The position numbers were made by a program, and so were the translations under genes. DNA of 64,000 nucleotides from Sphingomonas sp. HITSZ_GF (GTDB lineage Bacteria > Pseudomonadota > Alphaproteobacteria > Sphingomonadales > Sphingomonadaceae), in the NCBI RefSeq assembly GCF_029543155.1, contig NZ_JARQXA010000005.1:124001-188000 (forward strand), in the 5' to 3' direction. This document shows positions 27,255 through 36,423 of the stretch, piece after piece. The notes beneath the pieces are model-generated. The model saw only the letters and a list, made by a program, of their open reading frames with translations. It was not told the DNA's origin and made no database searches. How positions within the stretch are numbered: position 1 is the first letter of the stretch; each line of letters starts with the position of its first letter.

Positions 27255-27676
27255 TCCGGCACGGCCAAAGTACACGAAGTACACGCCCAAAGCCGTTTCC
27301 ACCCCAGCGGGCGCCGGCAAAATCCAACTCCATAACCAACCGCCATACCGATCCCGCTTCGGAATGGCGGAAGGCCCGCGACTCCGCAGGACTCCTTCTG
27401 TTCTGCGCCAACCCGACGAAGCGAATCGCACGCGCGACGAATGGAGTCGTCGCTGGATTCACACGATTCGTCGCGTCCGATATGATGGCGCAACAGGACA
27501 AATTCTCCTTATCCGGCAGCGTGTTACGCGGCCCGATGGTTAACGCCCACGCTCTCCAGGGAAGTGGTGAATCGTTAACCCTCTTTCATGGTAAAGTCGC
27601 TTTTCATCCTTTGCGATCCACCGCATAACTGCCTCGTCAGGCCGAGCGTAACGGCCAGAGCAAAGGGGCATCAGGG
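27255..27676. other. 422-bp gene-free region before bpt with clustered GANTC sites
   Basis: It contains an inverted copy of the GTGTACTTC tandem element (27264-27298) and seven GANTC sites between 27380 and 27573. TTAA occurs at 27540 and 27575 but without the N7 spacing of a CtrA box. The last 100 bp must hold the bpt promoter. No coding frame with family features. Confidence 0.55.
27264..27298 (-). repeat. Dispersed element with tandem GTGTACTTC, second copy
   Basis: Inverted relative to 14881-14914; reads GAAACGGCTTTGGG then CGTGTACTTCGTGTACTT on the minus strand. It begins 10 bp after the ilvA stop codon. Confidence 0.65.
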
Positions 27677-28462
27677 GTGACTGCACTTTCCCGTTTTCCG
27701 CGGTTCTTCGTCACCAGTCCCTCGCCCTGCCCCTATCTTCCGGGCCGGCAGGAGCGGAAGATCTTCACCGAGCTTTCGGGCCAGCATGCCGGCGAGTTGA
27801 ACGACGCGCTGGGCCGCATCGGCTTTCGCCGCAGCCAGTCGGTCGCGTACCGGCCGAGCTGCGCGGGCTGCACCGCCTGCGTCTCGGTTCGCGTCGTCGC
27901 CGGCGAGTTCCGGCCGAACGCCAGCCAGCGCAAGCTGCTCAAGCGCCATTCGGACCTGGAGATCACCGCCTGCAAGCCCTGGGCGACCGAAGAGCAGTTC
28001 CAGCTGCTCCACCGCTATCTGAGCGCCCGCCACCCGGGCGGCGGCATGGCGGCGATGGACGAGAACGATTATGCCGACATGGTCGAGCAGTCGCCGGTCA
28101 GCTCCTATGTGATCGAATATCGCGAGCCGAGCGTGGACGGCGTCCGCGGCCGGCTGGTCGGCGCCTGCATCACCGATCAGCAGGCGGACGGCCTGTCGAT
28201 GATCTACAGCTTCTTCCTGGCCGATGACGAAAGCCGCCCGGGCCTGGGCAATTTCATCATCATGGACCACATCCTGCGCAGCACCGCGGCGGGCCTGCCC
28301 TATGTCTATCTGGGCTATTGGGTGAAGGGCAGCGAGCGGATGGCGTACAAGACGCGCTATCGCCCGATCGAAGTGCTCGGCCCCAATGGCTGGTCGGTGC
28401 TGGAGGACGAGGACCTGGAAGTCGCGATGCCGGTGCCGGCGAGCGCGGCGGTGCTGGCGTAG
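27677..28462 (+). CDS. bpt: Bacterial arginyl/leucyl-type aminoacyl-tRNA protein transferase
   Basis: N-end-rule enzyme that adds an amino acid (leucine for Bpt) from tRNA onto proteins with acidic N-termini, marking them for ClpAPS. The 261 residues begin with [16 protein letters not shown] and [24 protein letters not shown] (conserved Cys pairs), and continue with [36 protein letters not shown] and [24 protein letters not shown], all family hallmarks. The start is GTG at 27677 with AGGGG just upstream. Confidence 0.95.
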   Translation: MTALSRFPRFFVTSPSPCPYLPGRQERKIFTELSGQHAGELNDALGRIGFRRSQSVAYRPSCAGCTACVSVRVVAGEFRPNASQRKLLKRHSDLEITACKPWATEEQFQLLHRYLSARHPGGGMAAMDENDYADMVEQSPVSSYVIEYREPSVDGVRGRLVGACITDQQADGLSMIYSFFLADDESRPGLGNFIIMDHILRSTAAGLPYVYLGYWVKGSERMAYKTRYRPIEVLGPNGWSVLEDEDLEVAMPVPASAAVLA

Positions 28463-28471
28463 GGCCAGCCT

Positions 28472-28550
28472 GTTCCCCGGCGAAAGCCGGGGCCCAGGGT
28501 CACAAGCGATACGGCAGAGAAACCCTGGGCCCCGGCTTTCGCCGGGGAAC
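28472..28550. repeat. Paired palindromic repeat (REPIN-like, group 1)
   Basis: GTTCCCCGGCGAAAGCCGGG at one end and its inverse at the other; spacer core ACAAGCGATACGGCAGAGAA nearly identical to 52018-52096. Confidence 0.88.
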
Positions 28551-28571
28551 TATGATGGGTTGCTGTCCAGG

Positions 28572-29384
28572 CTATTCCTCTACGCCCAGCTGATCGACGT
28601 GCAGATCGACGTCGAGCTCTTCCTCACCCTGGCCGATCCGCATCCCACCGGTCGCAGCCGCGCTGCTCGCATCGAGGCCGATCGCAACGCGGACATAGCT
28701 CTCGTCGGGGCTCATCCCGGTCGAGGGATCGAACCCGACCCATCCCAGTCCCTCGACCCAGGCCTCTGCCCAGGCATGCGGCGCCGAGCGGGCGGCGTCC
28801 TCCGCCCGGTAGCCCGAGACGTAGCGCGCCGGCACCATCAGGCCGCGCGCGCAGGTGATGAATATCTGCGCGACATCGCGCGAACTGACCTTGCGGCTGC
28901 CCTCGAACGCCTTGGCCGCGGTACAGCCGGCATCGGGCAGATCGGGCACGCAGGGGAAGCGCTGGCGCAGCCCGGCATTGAGGCTGTGGAGCTGCTCGAG
29001 CCGGTCGGTGCTGCTCCCGATCCCTTCCGCGGCGAAGACGAACAGCGCGTCACTCGACTTGGTGCGCGGCGTGGTGCGCAGGTAGAAGAGCGGCGGCAAC
29101 GGCTCGGGCGCAGCGCGGACGACCCCGCTCGATTCGCTGGTGAGCACCTCGCCGGTGACGGTGATCTCGAGCTCCTCGATCGGCCCCTCGGCATAGAGCA
29201 TCGTCACCATGTTGCCGAAGCCGTCATGCGCGTCGCGCAGCCGGGCATCGCAATCGACGCCGACCAGCCAGCTCACCACCGTCTGGTCCTGCGTGTCGCT
29301 GGGCGTGAGGCGCAGCATCTGGACGATGCGGGCCTGGGGCTCGCTGAACCGGTAATGGGTGCGATGTTCGATGGCGATGCGCAT
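28572..29384 (-). CDS. Transglutaminase-like protein, catalytic Cys replaced by Ser
   Basis: A 270-residue member of the bacterial transglutaminase-like family found with ATP-grasp and alpha-E genes. N-terminal beta domain 1-105 (MRIAIEHRTHYRFSEP), then the papain-like core. The His and Asp are kept (APHAWAEAWVEGLGWVGFDPSTGM), as is PARYVSGY. The segment normally reading GVCQD-F-A is KVSSRDVAQIF, so the cysteine position is serine (codon TCG). It overlaps the alpha-E gene stop by 1 bp. It may be an amidase with altered chemistry or a non-catalytic partner. Confidence 0.88.
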   Translation of the reverse strand: MRIAIEHRTHYRFSEPQARIVQMLRLTPSDTQDQTVVSWLVGVDCDARLRDAHDGFGNMVTMLYAEGPIEELEITVTGEVLTSESSGVVRAAPEPLPPLFYLRTTPRTKSSDALFVFAAEGIGSSTDRLEQLHSLNAGLRQRFPCVPDLPDAGCTAAKAFEGSRKVSSRDVAQIFITCARGLMVPARYVSGYRAEDAARSAPHAWAEAWVEGLGWVGFDPSTGMSPDESYVRVAIGLDASSAAATGGMRIGQGEEELDVDLHVDQLGVEE

Positions 29385-30325
29385 CAGATGAACCTGAACT
29401 GCCGGGCGATCGCGCCGTCGAGCATCGCATTCTCGCGGACGAACGCCTCGAGATGCTCGTGCAGGCCGGAGACGATCACGTCATGGGTCTTGGTCTTCTG
29501 CATCCGCGCCATGCGGGCACGCGCCATGCGATCGGCCTCGCCCTGCAGCCCGGTGCGCTTGGCCAGCGCATTGAGCAGCGCGACGACTTCCTCGACGCAT
29601 GCGGCCAGGCTGCGCGGCAGCTCGGCGCGGCTGATCAGCAGGTCGATCACGTTCGCCGGCTGGAGCCCGTCATTGTAGAGCCAGCGATAGGCATTCACTG
29701 CCGAGACGGTCTGCAGGATCGTGTTCCACTGGTCGCGGTCGACCACGCCGCCCACTTCCTCGTCGGCGGGGAGCAGGAGATGATACTTCACGTCGACCAG
29801 CCGGGCGGTGTTGTCCGCGCGCTCGACTGCGGCGCCGAGCTGGATCAGCAGCGTCGCCTCGTTCCGCATCATCCGGTGGATCGCGCCTTCGAAGCCGCGC
29901 GTCTCGCCCTTGACCTGCTCGAGCAGGTTGAGCGTGGCGGTGGCGCCGCCGGTCGACTGGCGGTTCTGGAAGAGCAGCCAGGCGCGGTTGATCGCGGTCC
30001 ACGCCTCGCGGGTGAGCGCGGTGCGCACCGCGCGGGCATTGTTGCGCGCCATGTCGAGGCAGCGGACGATCGAGCCGGGATGGCTGTCGTCGAGCGTGAG
30101 GAAGCGCGCGACCTTGGCCTGCGTCATCTCCTGCCCGGTCAGGGCGAAGGCCTCGTCGGTATAGGTGACGGCGAGCGCGCTCAGCCATGCCGCCTCGCCG
30201 GCCGGGCGGGCGGAGAGCGCATCAAGGCGGATCGTCGCTTCGACGAGACGGGCGATGAAGTCGGCGCGCTCGAGATAGCGGCCGAGCCAGTAGAGCGCCG
30301 CAGCGGTGCGGGAGAGCATCAGCAT
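29384..30325 (-). CDS. Alpha-E domain protein
   Basis: All-helical protein of 313 residues found next to circularly permuted ATP-grasp and transglutaminase genes. Start MLMLSRTAAALYWLGRYLERADFIARLVEA at 30325 is the family N-terminus and has GGAG 9 nt upstream. The frame stays open upstream only because it reads through a paired repeat. The conserved RNNARAVR, ERADNTARLVDVKYHLLLP and YRWLYNDGLQPANVIDLLI segments are present. Molecular function is not established; the trio is suspected to make or trim a peptide. Confidence 0.92.
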   Translation of the reverse strand: MLMLSRTAAALYWLGRYLERADFIARLVEATIRLDALSARPAGEAAWLSALAVTYTDEAFALTGQEMTQAKVARFLTLDDSHPGSIVRCLDMARNNARAVRTALTREAWTAINRAWLLFQNRQSTGGATATLNLLEQVKGETRGFEGAIHRMMRNEATLLIQLGAAVERADNTARLVDVKYHLLLPADEEVGGVVDRDQWNTILQTVSAVNAYRWLYNDGLQPANVIDLLISRAELPRSLAACVEEVVALLNALAKRTGLQGEADRMARARMARMQKTKTHDVIVSGLHEHLEAFVRENAMLDGAIARQFRFI

Positions 30326-30343
30326 GACGCGCACTCCAGCTGC

Positions 30344-30452
30344 GTCATCCCCGCGAAAGCGGGGACCCATCTCGTGCACGTGCCACGCGCCAGACAGCCG
30401 TTGGTATTCAATGCCCATCCGGGAGATGGGCCCCCGCTTTCGCGGGGGTGAC
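30344..30452. repeat. Paired palindromic repeat (REPIN-like, GTCATCCCCGCG variant)
   Basis: Hairpins CCCCGCGAAAGCGGGG and its inverse CCCCGCTTTCGCGGGG bound by GTCATC / GGTGAC, inserted between the ATP-grasp and alpha-E genes inside what is otherwise a tight operon. Confidence 0.85.
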
Positions 30453-30464
30453 GGAAGAAGTTTT

Positions 30465-31901
30465 TCATGCCCCGTCATCCAGCAGCACGAAGCTGTCCTT
30501 GGTGCCGCCGCCCTGGCTGGAATTGACCACCAGCGAGCCTTCGCGCAGCGCCACGCGGGTGAGCCCGCCCGGCGCGACGCGGACGCCGTCGCTGCCGGTC
30601 AGCACGAAGGGGCGGAAATCGACATGGCGCGGGGCCAGGCCCTGATCGACCAGCGTGGGCACCGTGGAGAGCGCCAGCGTCGGCTGGGCGATGTAGCGAT
30701 GCGGCTCGGCGATCAACGCGGCGCGGAACTCCTCGATCTGGGCCTTGGTCGCGGTCGGGCCGACGAGCATGCCATAGCCGCCCGAGCCGTCGACCAGCTT
30801 CACGACCAGATCGGCGAGGTTATCGAGGACATATTTGAGCGCATCCGGCTCGCGGCAGCGGAAGGTCTCGACATTGGGCAGCTTGGCCTCGCCGCCCGAA
30901 TAGAAGCGGACGATCTCGGGCATGTAGCTGTAGATCGCCTTGTCGTCGGCGATGCCGTTGCCCGGCGCGTTGAGGATCGCGACATTGCCGGCGCGGTACG
31001 CCGCCATGATGCCGGGCACGCCGAGCATCGAATCGGGGCGGAAGACCAGCGGATCGAGGAAATCGTCGTCGATGCGGCGATAGATCACGTCGACCTTCAC
31101 ACGGCCCGCGATCGTCTGCATCCAGACGACGTCATCGTCGACCACCAGGTCGGCCGCCTCGACCAACTCGACGCCCATCGAATCCGCCAGGAAGCTATGC
31201 TCGTAATAGGCCGAGTTGAAATGGCCCGGGGTGAGCACGACGCAGACCGGCTTGCGGTTGTTGCCCGGCGCGACCGACTGCATCGTCCGCAGCAGCATGT
31301 CCGGATAGCTATCCACCGGCGCCACGCGGAAATCGCGGAACAGCTCGGGGCAGAGCCGGATCATCGCCTCGCGATTCTCGAGCATGTAGGAAACGCCGGA
31401 GGGCGTGCGGGCATTGTCCTCCAGCACATAGAACTGGTCGGGCCCGGTGCGGACGAGGTCGATGCCGCAGATATGCGCCCAGACGCCGTGCGGCGGCCGG
31501 ACACCATCGACCTCGGCCCGGAACTGCTCGTTGAGATAGACCAGCTCGGGCGGGATGATCCCTTCCTTGAGGATCCGCCGCTCGCCGTAGATATCCTCGA
31601 GAAAGGCGTTGATCGCCTGGACGCGCTGCACCAGCCCTTCGGAAAGCCGCGCCCATTCGCCGGCGAGGAACACGCGCGGCACGATGTCGAACGGGATGAT
31701 CCGCTCCGCCGCGTCGCTGTCGCCATAGACCGCGAAGGTGATTCCGAGCTGGCGGAACGCGGCCTCGGCGGATTGCTGGCGGCGCTGCAATTCCGCAGCA
31801 TCGGTTTCGGCCAGCCATTCGGACAGCGCAGCAAATTCGGCGCGCGGGTTTTCAGGCCCGCCATGCCCCCAGATTTCGTCGAACGCCCCGCTTGCCGCCA
31901 T
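30465..31901 (-). CDS. Circularly permuted ATP-grasp protein
   Basis: A 478-residue member of the CP-ATP-grasp type 2 family, predicted peptide-bond or amide ligase. Visible features: MAASGAFDEIWGHGGPENPRAEFAAL start; FDIVPRVFLAGEWARLSEGLVQRVQAINAFLEDIYG; HICGIDLVRTGPDQFYVLEDNARTPSGVSYM (nucleotide-binding Asp/Asn); VVKLVDGSGGYGMLVG; DFRPFVLTGSDGVRVAPGGLTRVAL. Followed by alpha-E and transglutaminase-like genes in the fixed order known from many bacteria. Product of the cluster is unknown. Confidence 0.94.
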   Translation of the reverse strand: MAASGAFDEIWGHGGPENPRAEFAALSEWLAETDAAELQRRQQSAEAAFRQLGITFAVYGDSDAAERIIPFDIVPRVFLAGEWARLSEGLVQRVQAINAFLEDIYGERRILKEGIIPPELVYLNEQFRAEVDGVRPPHGVWAHICGIDLVRTGPDQFYVLEDNARTPSGVSYMLENREAMIRLCPELFRDFRVAPVDSYPDMLLRTMQSVAPGNNRKPVCVVLTPGHFNSAYYEHSFLADSMGVELVEAADLVVDDDVVWMQTIAGRVKVDVIYRRIDDDFLDPLVFRPDSMLGVPGIMAAYRAGNVAILNAPGNGIADDKAIYSYMPEIVRFYSGGEAKLPNVETFRCREPDALKYVLDNLADLVVKLVDGSGGYGMLVGPTATKAQIEEFRAALIAEPHRYIAQPTLALSTVPTLVDQGLAPRHVDFRPFVLTGSDGVRVAPGGLTRVALREGSLVVNSSQGGGTKDSFVLLDDGA

Positions 31902-31984
31902 GCGCCTCCCAAGTGCCGGAAAGACCGACAGGTTCCATGCTGCAACGCTTTGTTGCGCCGCACAAGGGGGTAGCCGCTATGACG

Positions 31985-32599
31985 TCAGCTCGCGTATTTG
32001 ACGCTGCAGCCATAGGGACGCGTCTCGGGCACCGACACCGGCTTGCCCGCGCGCATTTCCGCGAGCGCGGCGAGGACATGGTTGCGCGCGCCGGCGATGT
32101 CCGCGACGTCGCTGCTCGGCTTGTCGTCGATCCCGCCCTTGTACGCCAGCCGGCCCTTGCCATCGATGATGTAGAGATGCGGCGTCGTCTTGGCGCCATA
32201 GCCCTTGCCGACCAGCCCTTTGGGATCGAGCAGATAGGCGGTGGGCTTCGCCTTTGCCCCGGCGACGAACTGCTGCGCCTCGGCGCCGCTCATATGGCCC
32301 TGCATGCCCGGCGCGCCCGAGTTGATCGTCAGCCAGACGACGCCCTGGGCGGTGGCCGCCGCCTGGGTCTTCTGCATGTTGCCGCTGCCATAGTGCTTCT
32401 TCACATAGGGGCAGCCGGGATTGTTCCACTCGAGCACGACCGTCTTGCCGCGATAGGCAGAGAGGTCGACCACCCTGCCGTGCATGTCGAAGGCACGGAA
32501 ATTGGGGGCGGTGGCGGCAAGTTCGGGCTCGGCCATCAGCGGGGCCGCGGCGATCATCGTGGCGGCAATTGCGAACCCGGCAAGCATGCGATTCTTCAT
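31985..32599 (-). CDS. Exported thioredoxin-fold (redoxin) protein
   Basis: A 204-residue AhpC/TSA-type thioredoxin-fold protein with signal peptide MKNRMLAGFAIAATMIAAAPLMA. The active-site loop is WNNPGCPYVKKHY with a single Cys before Pro, not CxxC, so it looks peroxiredoxin/redoxin-like; a further Cys is near the C-terminus (YGCSVKYAS). It is 26 bp downstream of dsbD and is probably fed electrons by it. Start at 32599 has GAGGAG upstream. Confidence 0.9.
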   Translation of the reverse strand: MKNRMLAGFAIAATMIAAAPLMAEPELAATAPNFRAFDMHGRVVDLSAYRGKTVVLEWNNPGCPYVKKHYGSGNMQKTQAAATAQGVVWLTINSGAPGMQGHMSGAEAQQFVAGAKAKPTAYLLDPKGLVGKGYGAKTTPHLYIIDGKGRLAYKGGIDDKPSSDVADIAGARNHVLAALAEMRAGKPVSVPETRPYGCSVKYAS

Positions 32600-32625
32600 C
32601 GTTGCGCTCCTCTTCGGCCCCCGCC

Positions 32626-34644
32626 CTATTTTCCGGCCGCGAGATCCTGCAGCATTGCCTGGGTCAGCACCTGGGGCAACACGCGCGGCTCGGCCTCGCC
32701 CGGCTTGTACCACAGATAGAGCGGCACGCCCGCACGATTGTGGCGCTCGATGAAGCGGCCGAGCGCGGGATCGCCATCGGTCCAGTCGCCGACCAGCACG
32801 GTCACCTGGTTGTCGGCGAACGCCTTTTCGACTGCCGCCGTCTCGATCACGGCATTTTCGTTGACCTTGCAGGTGAGGCACCAGTCCGCGGTGAAATAGG
32901 CGAAGACGGGCTTGTTCTGCGCGGTGAGCTCGGCAAGCCGTGCCTCGCTGAACTTCTCCGCGCCGGACGGTTGCTTCGCTTCCGCCGGCGCGGCGCGGAG
33001 CCAGGCGATCGCACCCAGAGCGGCCAGCACCAGCAAGCCGGCGGGCAGCCAGGCCAATGCCTTGCCGCGGCGCTGGCGCAGCCCGGTCCACCACAGGCCG
33101 AGCGTGGCGAGCAGCGCGGCGCCGAGCCCGATCGTCATCCCGGCGACGCCGGTCTGCTGGCCGAGCACCCAGGCGAGCGCCAGCGCGGTGAGGAACATCG
33201 GCACCGAGAGGATGCGGCGCAGCGTCTCCATCCAGGCACCCGGCCGGGGCAGCAGGCGCCGCAGCGGCGGCACGAAGCCGAGCAACAGGAAGGGCAACGC
33301 GATGCCGAGGCCAAGCCCGCCGAACACTGCCAGCGCCGCGGGCCAGGGCAGGATCAGCGCAGCACCGAGCGCACCTGCCATGAACGGCCCGGTGCACGGC
33401 GTCGCGACGAACGCTGCCAGCGCGCCGGTAGCGAAGGCGCCGCCGGTGCCCCGGGACGCTGCGCGGTTGACGAAGCCCGGCGCGGACAGCTCGAACAGCC
33501 CGGCCAGGTTGAAGGCGATGCCGGCGACGAGCAGCAGCAGGATCAGGATCACGCGCGGATCCTGGAGCTGGAAGGCCCAGCCCAGCGTCGCCCCGCCCGC
33601 TCGCAGCGCCAGCAAGGTGCCGCCTAGCGCTAGGCAGACGGCGATCACGCCCGCGGTATAGGCCAGCGCCTCGGCCCGCGGGCTGCCGCCCTCGGCATTG
33701 GCCTTGGCCAGGCTGAGCGCCTTGAGGCTGAGGATCGGGAAGACGCAGGGCATGATGTTGAGGATGAGCCCGCCGAGCACCGCGCCGAAAAACGCCAGCA
33801 CTGCGGCGCTCCACGGCGCTGCGGCCGGCGCCGCTCTGGCCGCGGGCACCGGGCCGGGCAGGGCCTTCACCCAATAGCCTTGCTTGCCGAACGCCAGCAT
33901 CCCCTCGATCGGCCCGACCGCCTTCACGCCGCCGGTCTCGACCAGCACCCGGTCGCCGTCGCGCGTCACCTTCTGGGGCGCGGCATAGTCGAAGGCGCCG
34001 TGCGTCGCGGGAAAGAAATAACCTTCGCCTTCAGCCTTCGCCGCTGCCGGGAAGGGAATGGCGAGGCGCAGCGCCTTGTTCTCGACCTGGTAGCTGCCCT
34101 GGGCACCGAGCGGCCGGGGCAGCGCCGCGCGCCACGCATCGAACTGAGCCCGGCGATCGGCGGTGATCGTGCCGTCGCCCACCTGGAGCACCGTCGACAG
34201 GTCCGCCTTGCCGGGAACGCAGATCGCATCGGTGCAGACCAGATAGTCGAGGTGCACTTTGACCGGGAAATTGCCGCTGGCGCCAGCGGGCACCTTCAGC
34301 GTCACCAGCGGCGCGAAGGGGGCTTCATAGACATAGTTCATCAGCCCGGCGATCAGCAGCCGCTGCGGCACCGGATAGCGGATCTCGCCGACGCTGGCGC
34401 CGGAGGGCAGAGTCCATTCGGCGCGCGCCGGCAGCCCGGCATCGCCCGGATTGAGCCAATAGGCGTGCCAGCCCTTTTCCGGCACCGATGCGAGCGCCAG
34501 CGTGACCTCGCCGCCCGCCACCGGGCGTTCGCTCTCGGCGACCAGGGTAATGTCGACATGCTGCTCACCCGGCGCCTGTGCCCGCGCCGCGCCGGCAAAC
34601 AGGCACAGCAGCAACGCCATCAATCCGAAACGAACCGCCGCCAT
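32626..34644 (-). CDS. dsbD: Thiol:disulfide interchange protein DsbD
   Basis: Carries electrons from cytoplasmic thioredoxin across the inner membrane to periplasmic reductants. The 672-residue protein has signal peptide (MAAVRFGLMALLLCLFAGAARA), an N-terminal immunoglobulin-like alpha domain with Cys137 and Cys142 (LVCTDAICVPG), about eight membrane helices with the two redox cysteines in LNIMPCVFPILS (Cys300) and VATPCTGPFM, and a C-terminal thioredoxin domain with ADWCLTCKVNE. All six cysteines are therefore present. Start at 34644 is chosen for the signal peptide. Operon with the redoxin gene downstream. Confidence 0.95.
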   Translation of the reverse strand: MAAVRFGLMALLLCLFAGAARAQAPGEQHVDITLVAESERPVAGGEVTLALASVPEKGWHAYWLNPGDAGLPARAEWTLPSGASVGEIRYPVPQRLLIAGLMNYVYEAPFAPLVTLKVPAGASGNFPVKVHLDYLVCTDAICVPGKADLSTVLQVGDGTITADRRAQFDAWRAALPRPLGAQGSYQVENKALRLAIPFPAAAKAEGEGYFFPATHGAFDYAAPQKVTRDGDRVLVETGGVKAVGPIEGMLAFGKQGYWVKALPGPVPAARAAPAAAPWSAAVLAFFGAVLGGLILNIMPCVFPILSLKALSLAKANAEGGSPRAEALAYTAGVIAVCLALGGTLLALRAGGATLGWAFQLQDPRVILILLLLVAGIAFNLAGLFELSAPGFVNRAASRGTGGAFATGALAAFVATPCTGPFMAGALGAALILPWPAALAVFGGLGLGIALPFLLLGFVPPLRRLLPRPGAWMETLRRILSVPMFLTALALAWVLGQQTGVAGMTIGLGAALLATLGLWWTGLRQRRGKALAWLPAGLLVLAALGAIAWLRAAPAEAKQPSGAEKFSEARLAELTAQNKPVFAYFTADWCLTCKVNENAVIETAAVEKAFADNQVTVLVGDWTDGDPALGRFIERHNRAGVPLYLWYKPGEAEPRVLPQVLTQAMLQDLAAGK

Positions 34645-34724
34645 GGAGCGTCCTTGCCGTGGAAATGCTGTTGGCCCAATAGCAGCACGGCAGGATTTGC
34701 ACACGCCGGAGGTCATCCCCGCTC

Positions 34725-36380
34725 ATGAAACTGTTCCGCCCGCTCGCAGCCGTCGCGGCACTGCTCGCCACCACGCCCCTTTCCGCCCAGCAGGCAGCGC
34801 CCGCGCAGACCGTGCCGTCGGAGGCGCCGCGCGCCGCGCCGTCGCTGGTGGTGGTGATCTCGGTCGACCAGTTCAGCGCCGATCTCTTCGCCGAATATCG
34901 CGCGCAGTTCACCTCGGGCTTCGCGCGGCTGCTCACCGGCGCAGTCTTCCCTTCGGGCTATCAGAGCCACGCCGCGACCGAGACCTGCCCCGGCCATTCG
35001 ACGATCCTGACCGGCGATCATCCCTCGCGAACCGGCATCATCGCCAATGACTGGACCGACTTCAGCGTCGCCCGCGAGGACAAGACCGTCTATTGCTCGG
35101 AGGATCCGAGCGTGCCGGGCAGCAGCTCGAACAACTACACCGTTTCCGACAAGCAGCTGAAGGTGCCGACGCTCGGCGAGTGGATGAAGCTCGCCGACCC
35201 GCAGAGCCGCGTGGTCGCAGTCTCGGGCAAGGACCGCTCGGCAGTGATGATGGGCGGCCACAAGACCGATGAAATCTGGTGGTGGGGCGGCAAGGGCTTC
35301 GTCTCCTATGCCGGGCGCCCCGAGCCCGAGATGGTCACCCGGATGAACGCCAATGTGACGCAGCGCATCGCCGAGGCGCAGGAGCCGTTGCCGCTGACGC
35401 CCTTCTGCCAGGCGCGCAGCCGCGCAATTCCGCTATGGAACGGCCGCACGGTGGGCGATGGCCGCTTCGCCCGCGCCGCCGGCGATGCCAGCGCCTTCCG
35501 TGCTTCGCCCGAGTTCGACGAATCGATCCTGGCGACCGCCGCCGGGCTCGCCACCGACATGAAACTCGGCCAGTCGGGCCATACCGATCTGCTGATCGTC
35601 GGCGCCTCGGCGACTGACTATGTCGGCCATGGCAAGGGCACCGAGGGCAGCGAGATGTGCCTGCAGCTGCTCTCGCTCGACCAGACGCTGGGCAAGCTGT
35701 TCGCAGTGCTCGACCGGACGGGTGTCGACTATGCGGTGGTGCTCACCGCCGATCATGGCGGGCACGATCTGCCCGAGCGCAATCGCGACCATGGCGCGCC
35801 GACGGCGGAGCGGATCACCAAGGACGTGACCGCAAGCGCGATCAGCAAGGTGATCGCCGCCAAGCTGGGCATTGCCGGGCCGGTGCTGACCGGCGGCTCG
35901 TTCGGCGACGTCTATCTCGACCCGAAGCTCACCAAGGCGCAGCGCGCCGCCGTGCAGGCCGAGGCGCTGAAGCTCTACGCCGCCAATCCGCAGGTCCAGG
36001 CCGTGTTCACTCGGGCCCAGGTGGCGGCGACTCCGATCGTGCATACGCCGCCCGAAACCTGGTCGCTGCTGGAGCGCGCCCGCGCGTCCTATGATCCGCA
36101 GCGCTCGGGCGACCTGATCGTCGCGCTGAAGCCGCGGATCACGCCGATCCAGGTCGGCAGCCCGAGCAGCGTCGCCACCCATGGCAGCTTCTGGGACTAT
36201 GACCGCCGCGTGCCGATCCTGTTCTGGCGCAAGGGCATGACCGGGTTCGAGCAGCCGCTGTCGGTGGAGACGGTGGACATCGCGCCGACGCTCGCCGCGC
36301 TGATCCATGTCCCGGTGCCCGTGGAGATCGACGGCCGCTGCCTCGATCTCGATGCGGGTGCGGGCGACACCTGCAAGTAA
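34725..36380 (+). CDS. phoK: PhoK/SPAP-type alkaline phosphatase
   Basis: Secreted phosphomonoesterase of the alkaline phosphatase superfamily, the Sphingomonas SPAP/PafA type with threonine nucleophile. Signal peptide MKLFRPLAAVAALLATTPLSA; Asp48 (ISVDQF); nucleophile Thr87 in ATETCPGHSTILTG; Asn108; Lys169 and Arg171 in VSGKDRS; zinc ligands in LTADHGGHD and HGSFWDYDRRVPILFW. These are the SPAP residues shifted by two. It supplies phosphate from organic esters, and known relatives work at high pH. It diverges from dsbD and is followed by a terminator hairpin. Confidence 0.95.
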   Translation: MKLFRPLAAVAALLATTPLSAQQAAPAQTVPSEAPRAAPSLVVVISVDQFSADLFAEYRAQFTSGFARLLTGAVFPSGYQSHAATETCPGHSTILTGDHPSRTGIIANDWTDFSVAREDKTVYCSEDPSVPGSSSNNYTVSDKQLKVPTLGEWMKLADPQSRVVAVSGKDRSAVMMGGHKTDEIWWWGGKGFVSYAGRPEPEMVTRMNANVTQRIAEAQEPLPLTPFCQARSRAIPLWNGRTVGDGRFARAAGDASAFRASPEFDESILATAAGLATDMKLGQSGHTDLLIVGASATDYVGHGKGTEGSEMCLQLLSLDQTLGKLFAVLDRTGVDYAVVLTADHGGHDLPERNRDHGAPTAERITKDVTASAISKVIAAKLGIAGPVLTGGSFGDVYLDPKLTKAQRAAVQAEALKLYAANPQVQAVFTRAQVAATPIVHTPPETWSLLERARASYDPQRSGDLIVALKPRITPIQVGSPSSVATHGSFWDYDRRVPILFWRKGMTGFEQPLSVETVDIAPTLAALIHVPVPVEIDGRCLDLDAGAGDTCK

Positions 36381-36388
36381 GCCCCTGA

Positions 36389-36414
36389 AGCCCCTCCCCT
36401 GGAGGGGAGGGGCT
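36389..36414. terminator. Hairpin between phoK and the beta-helix gene
   Basis: Perfect 11-bp stem AGCCCCTCCCC / GGGGAGGGGCT with loop TGGA, in the 43-bp convergent gap. There is no T-run, so it is a probable but not classical terminator. Confidence 0.6.
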
Positions 36415-36423
36415 AGATTGGTT

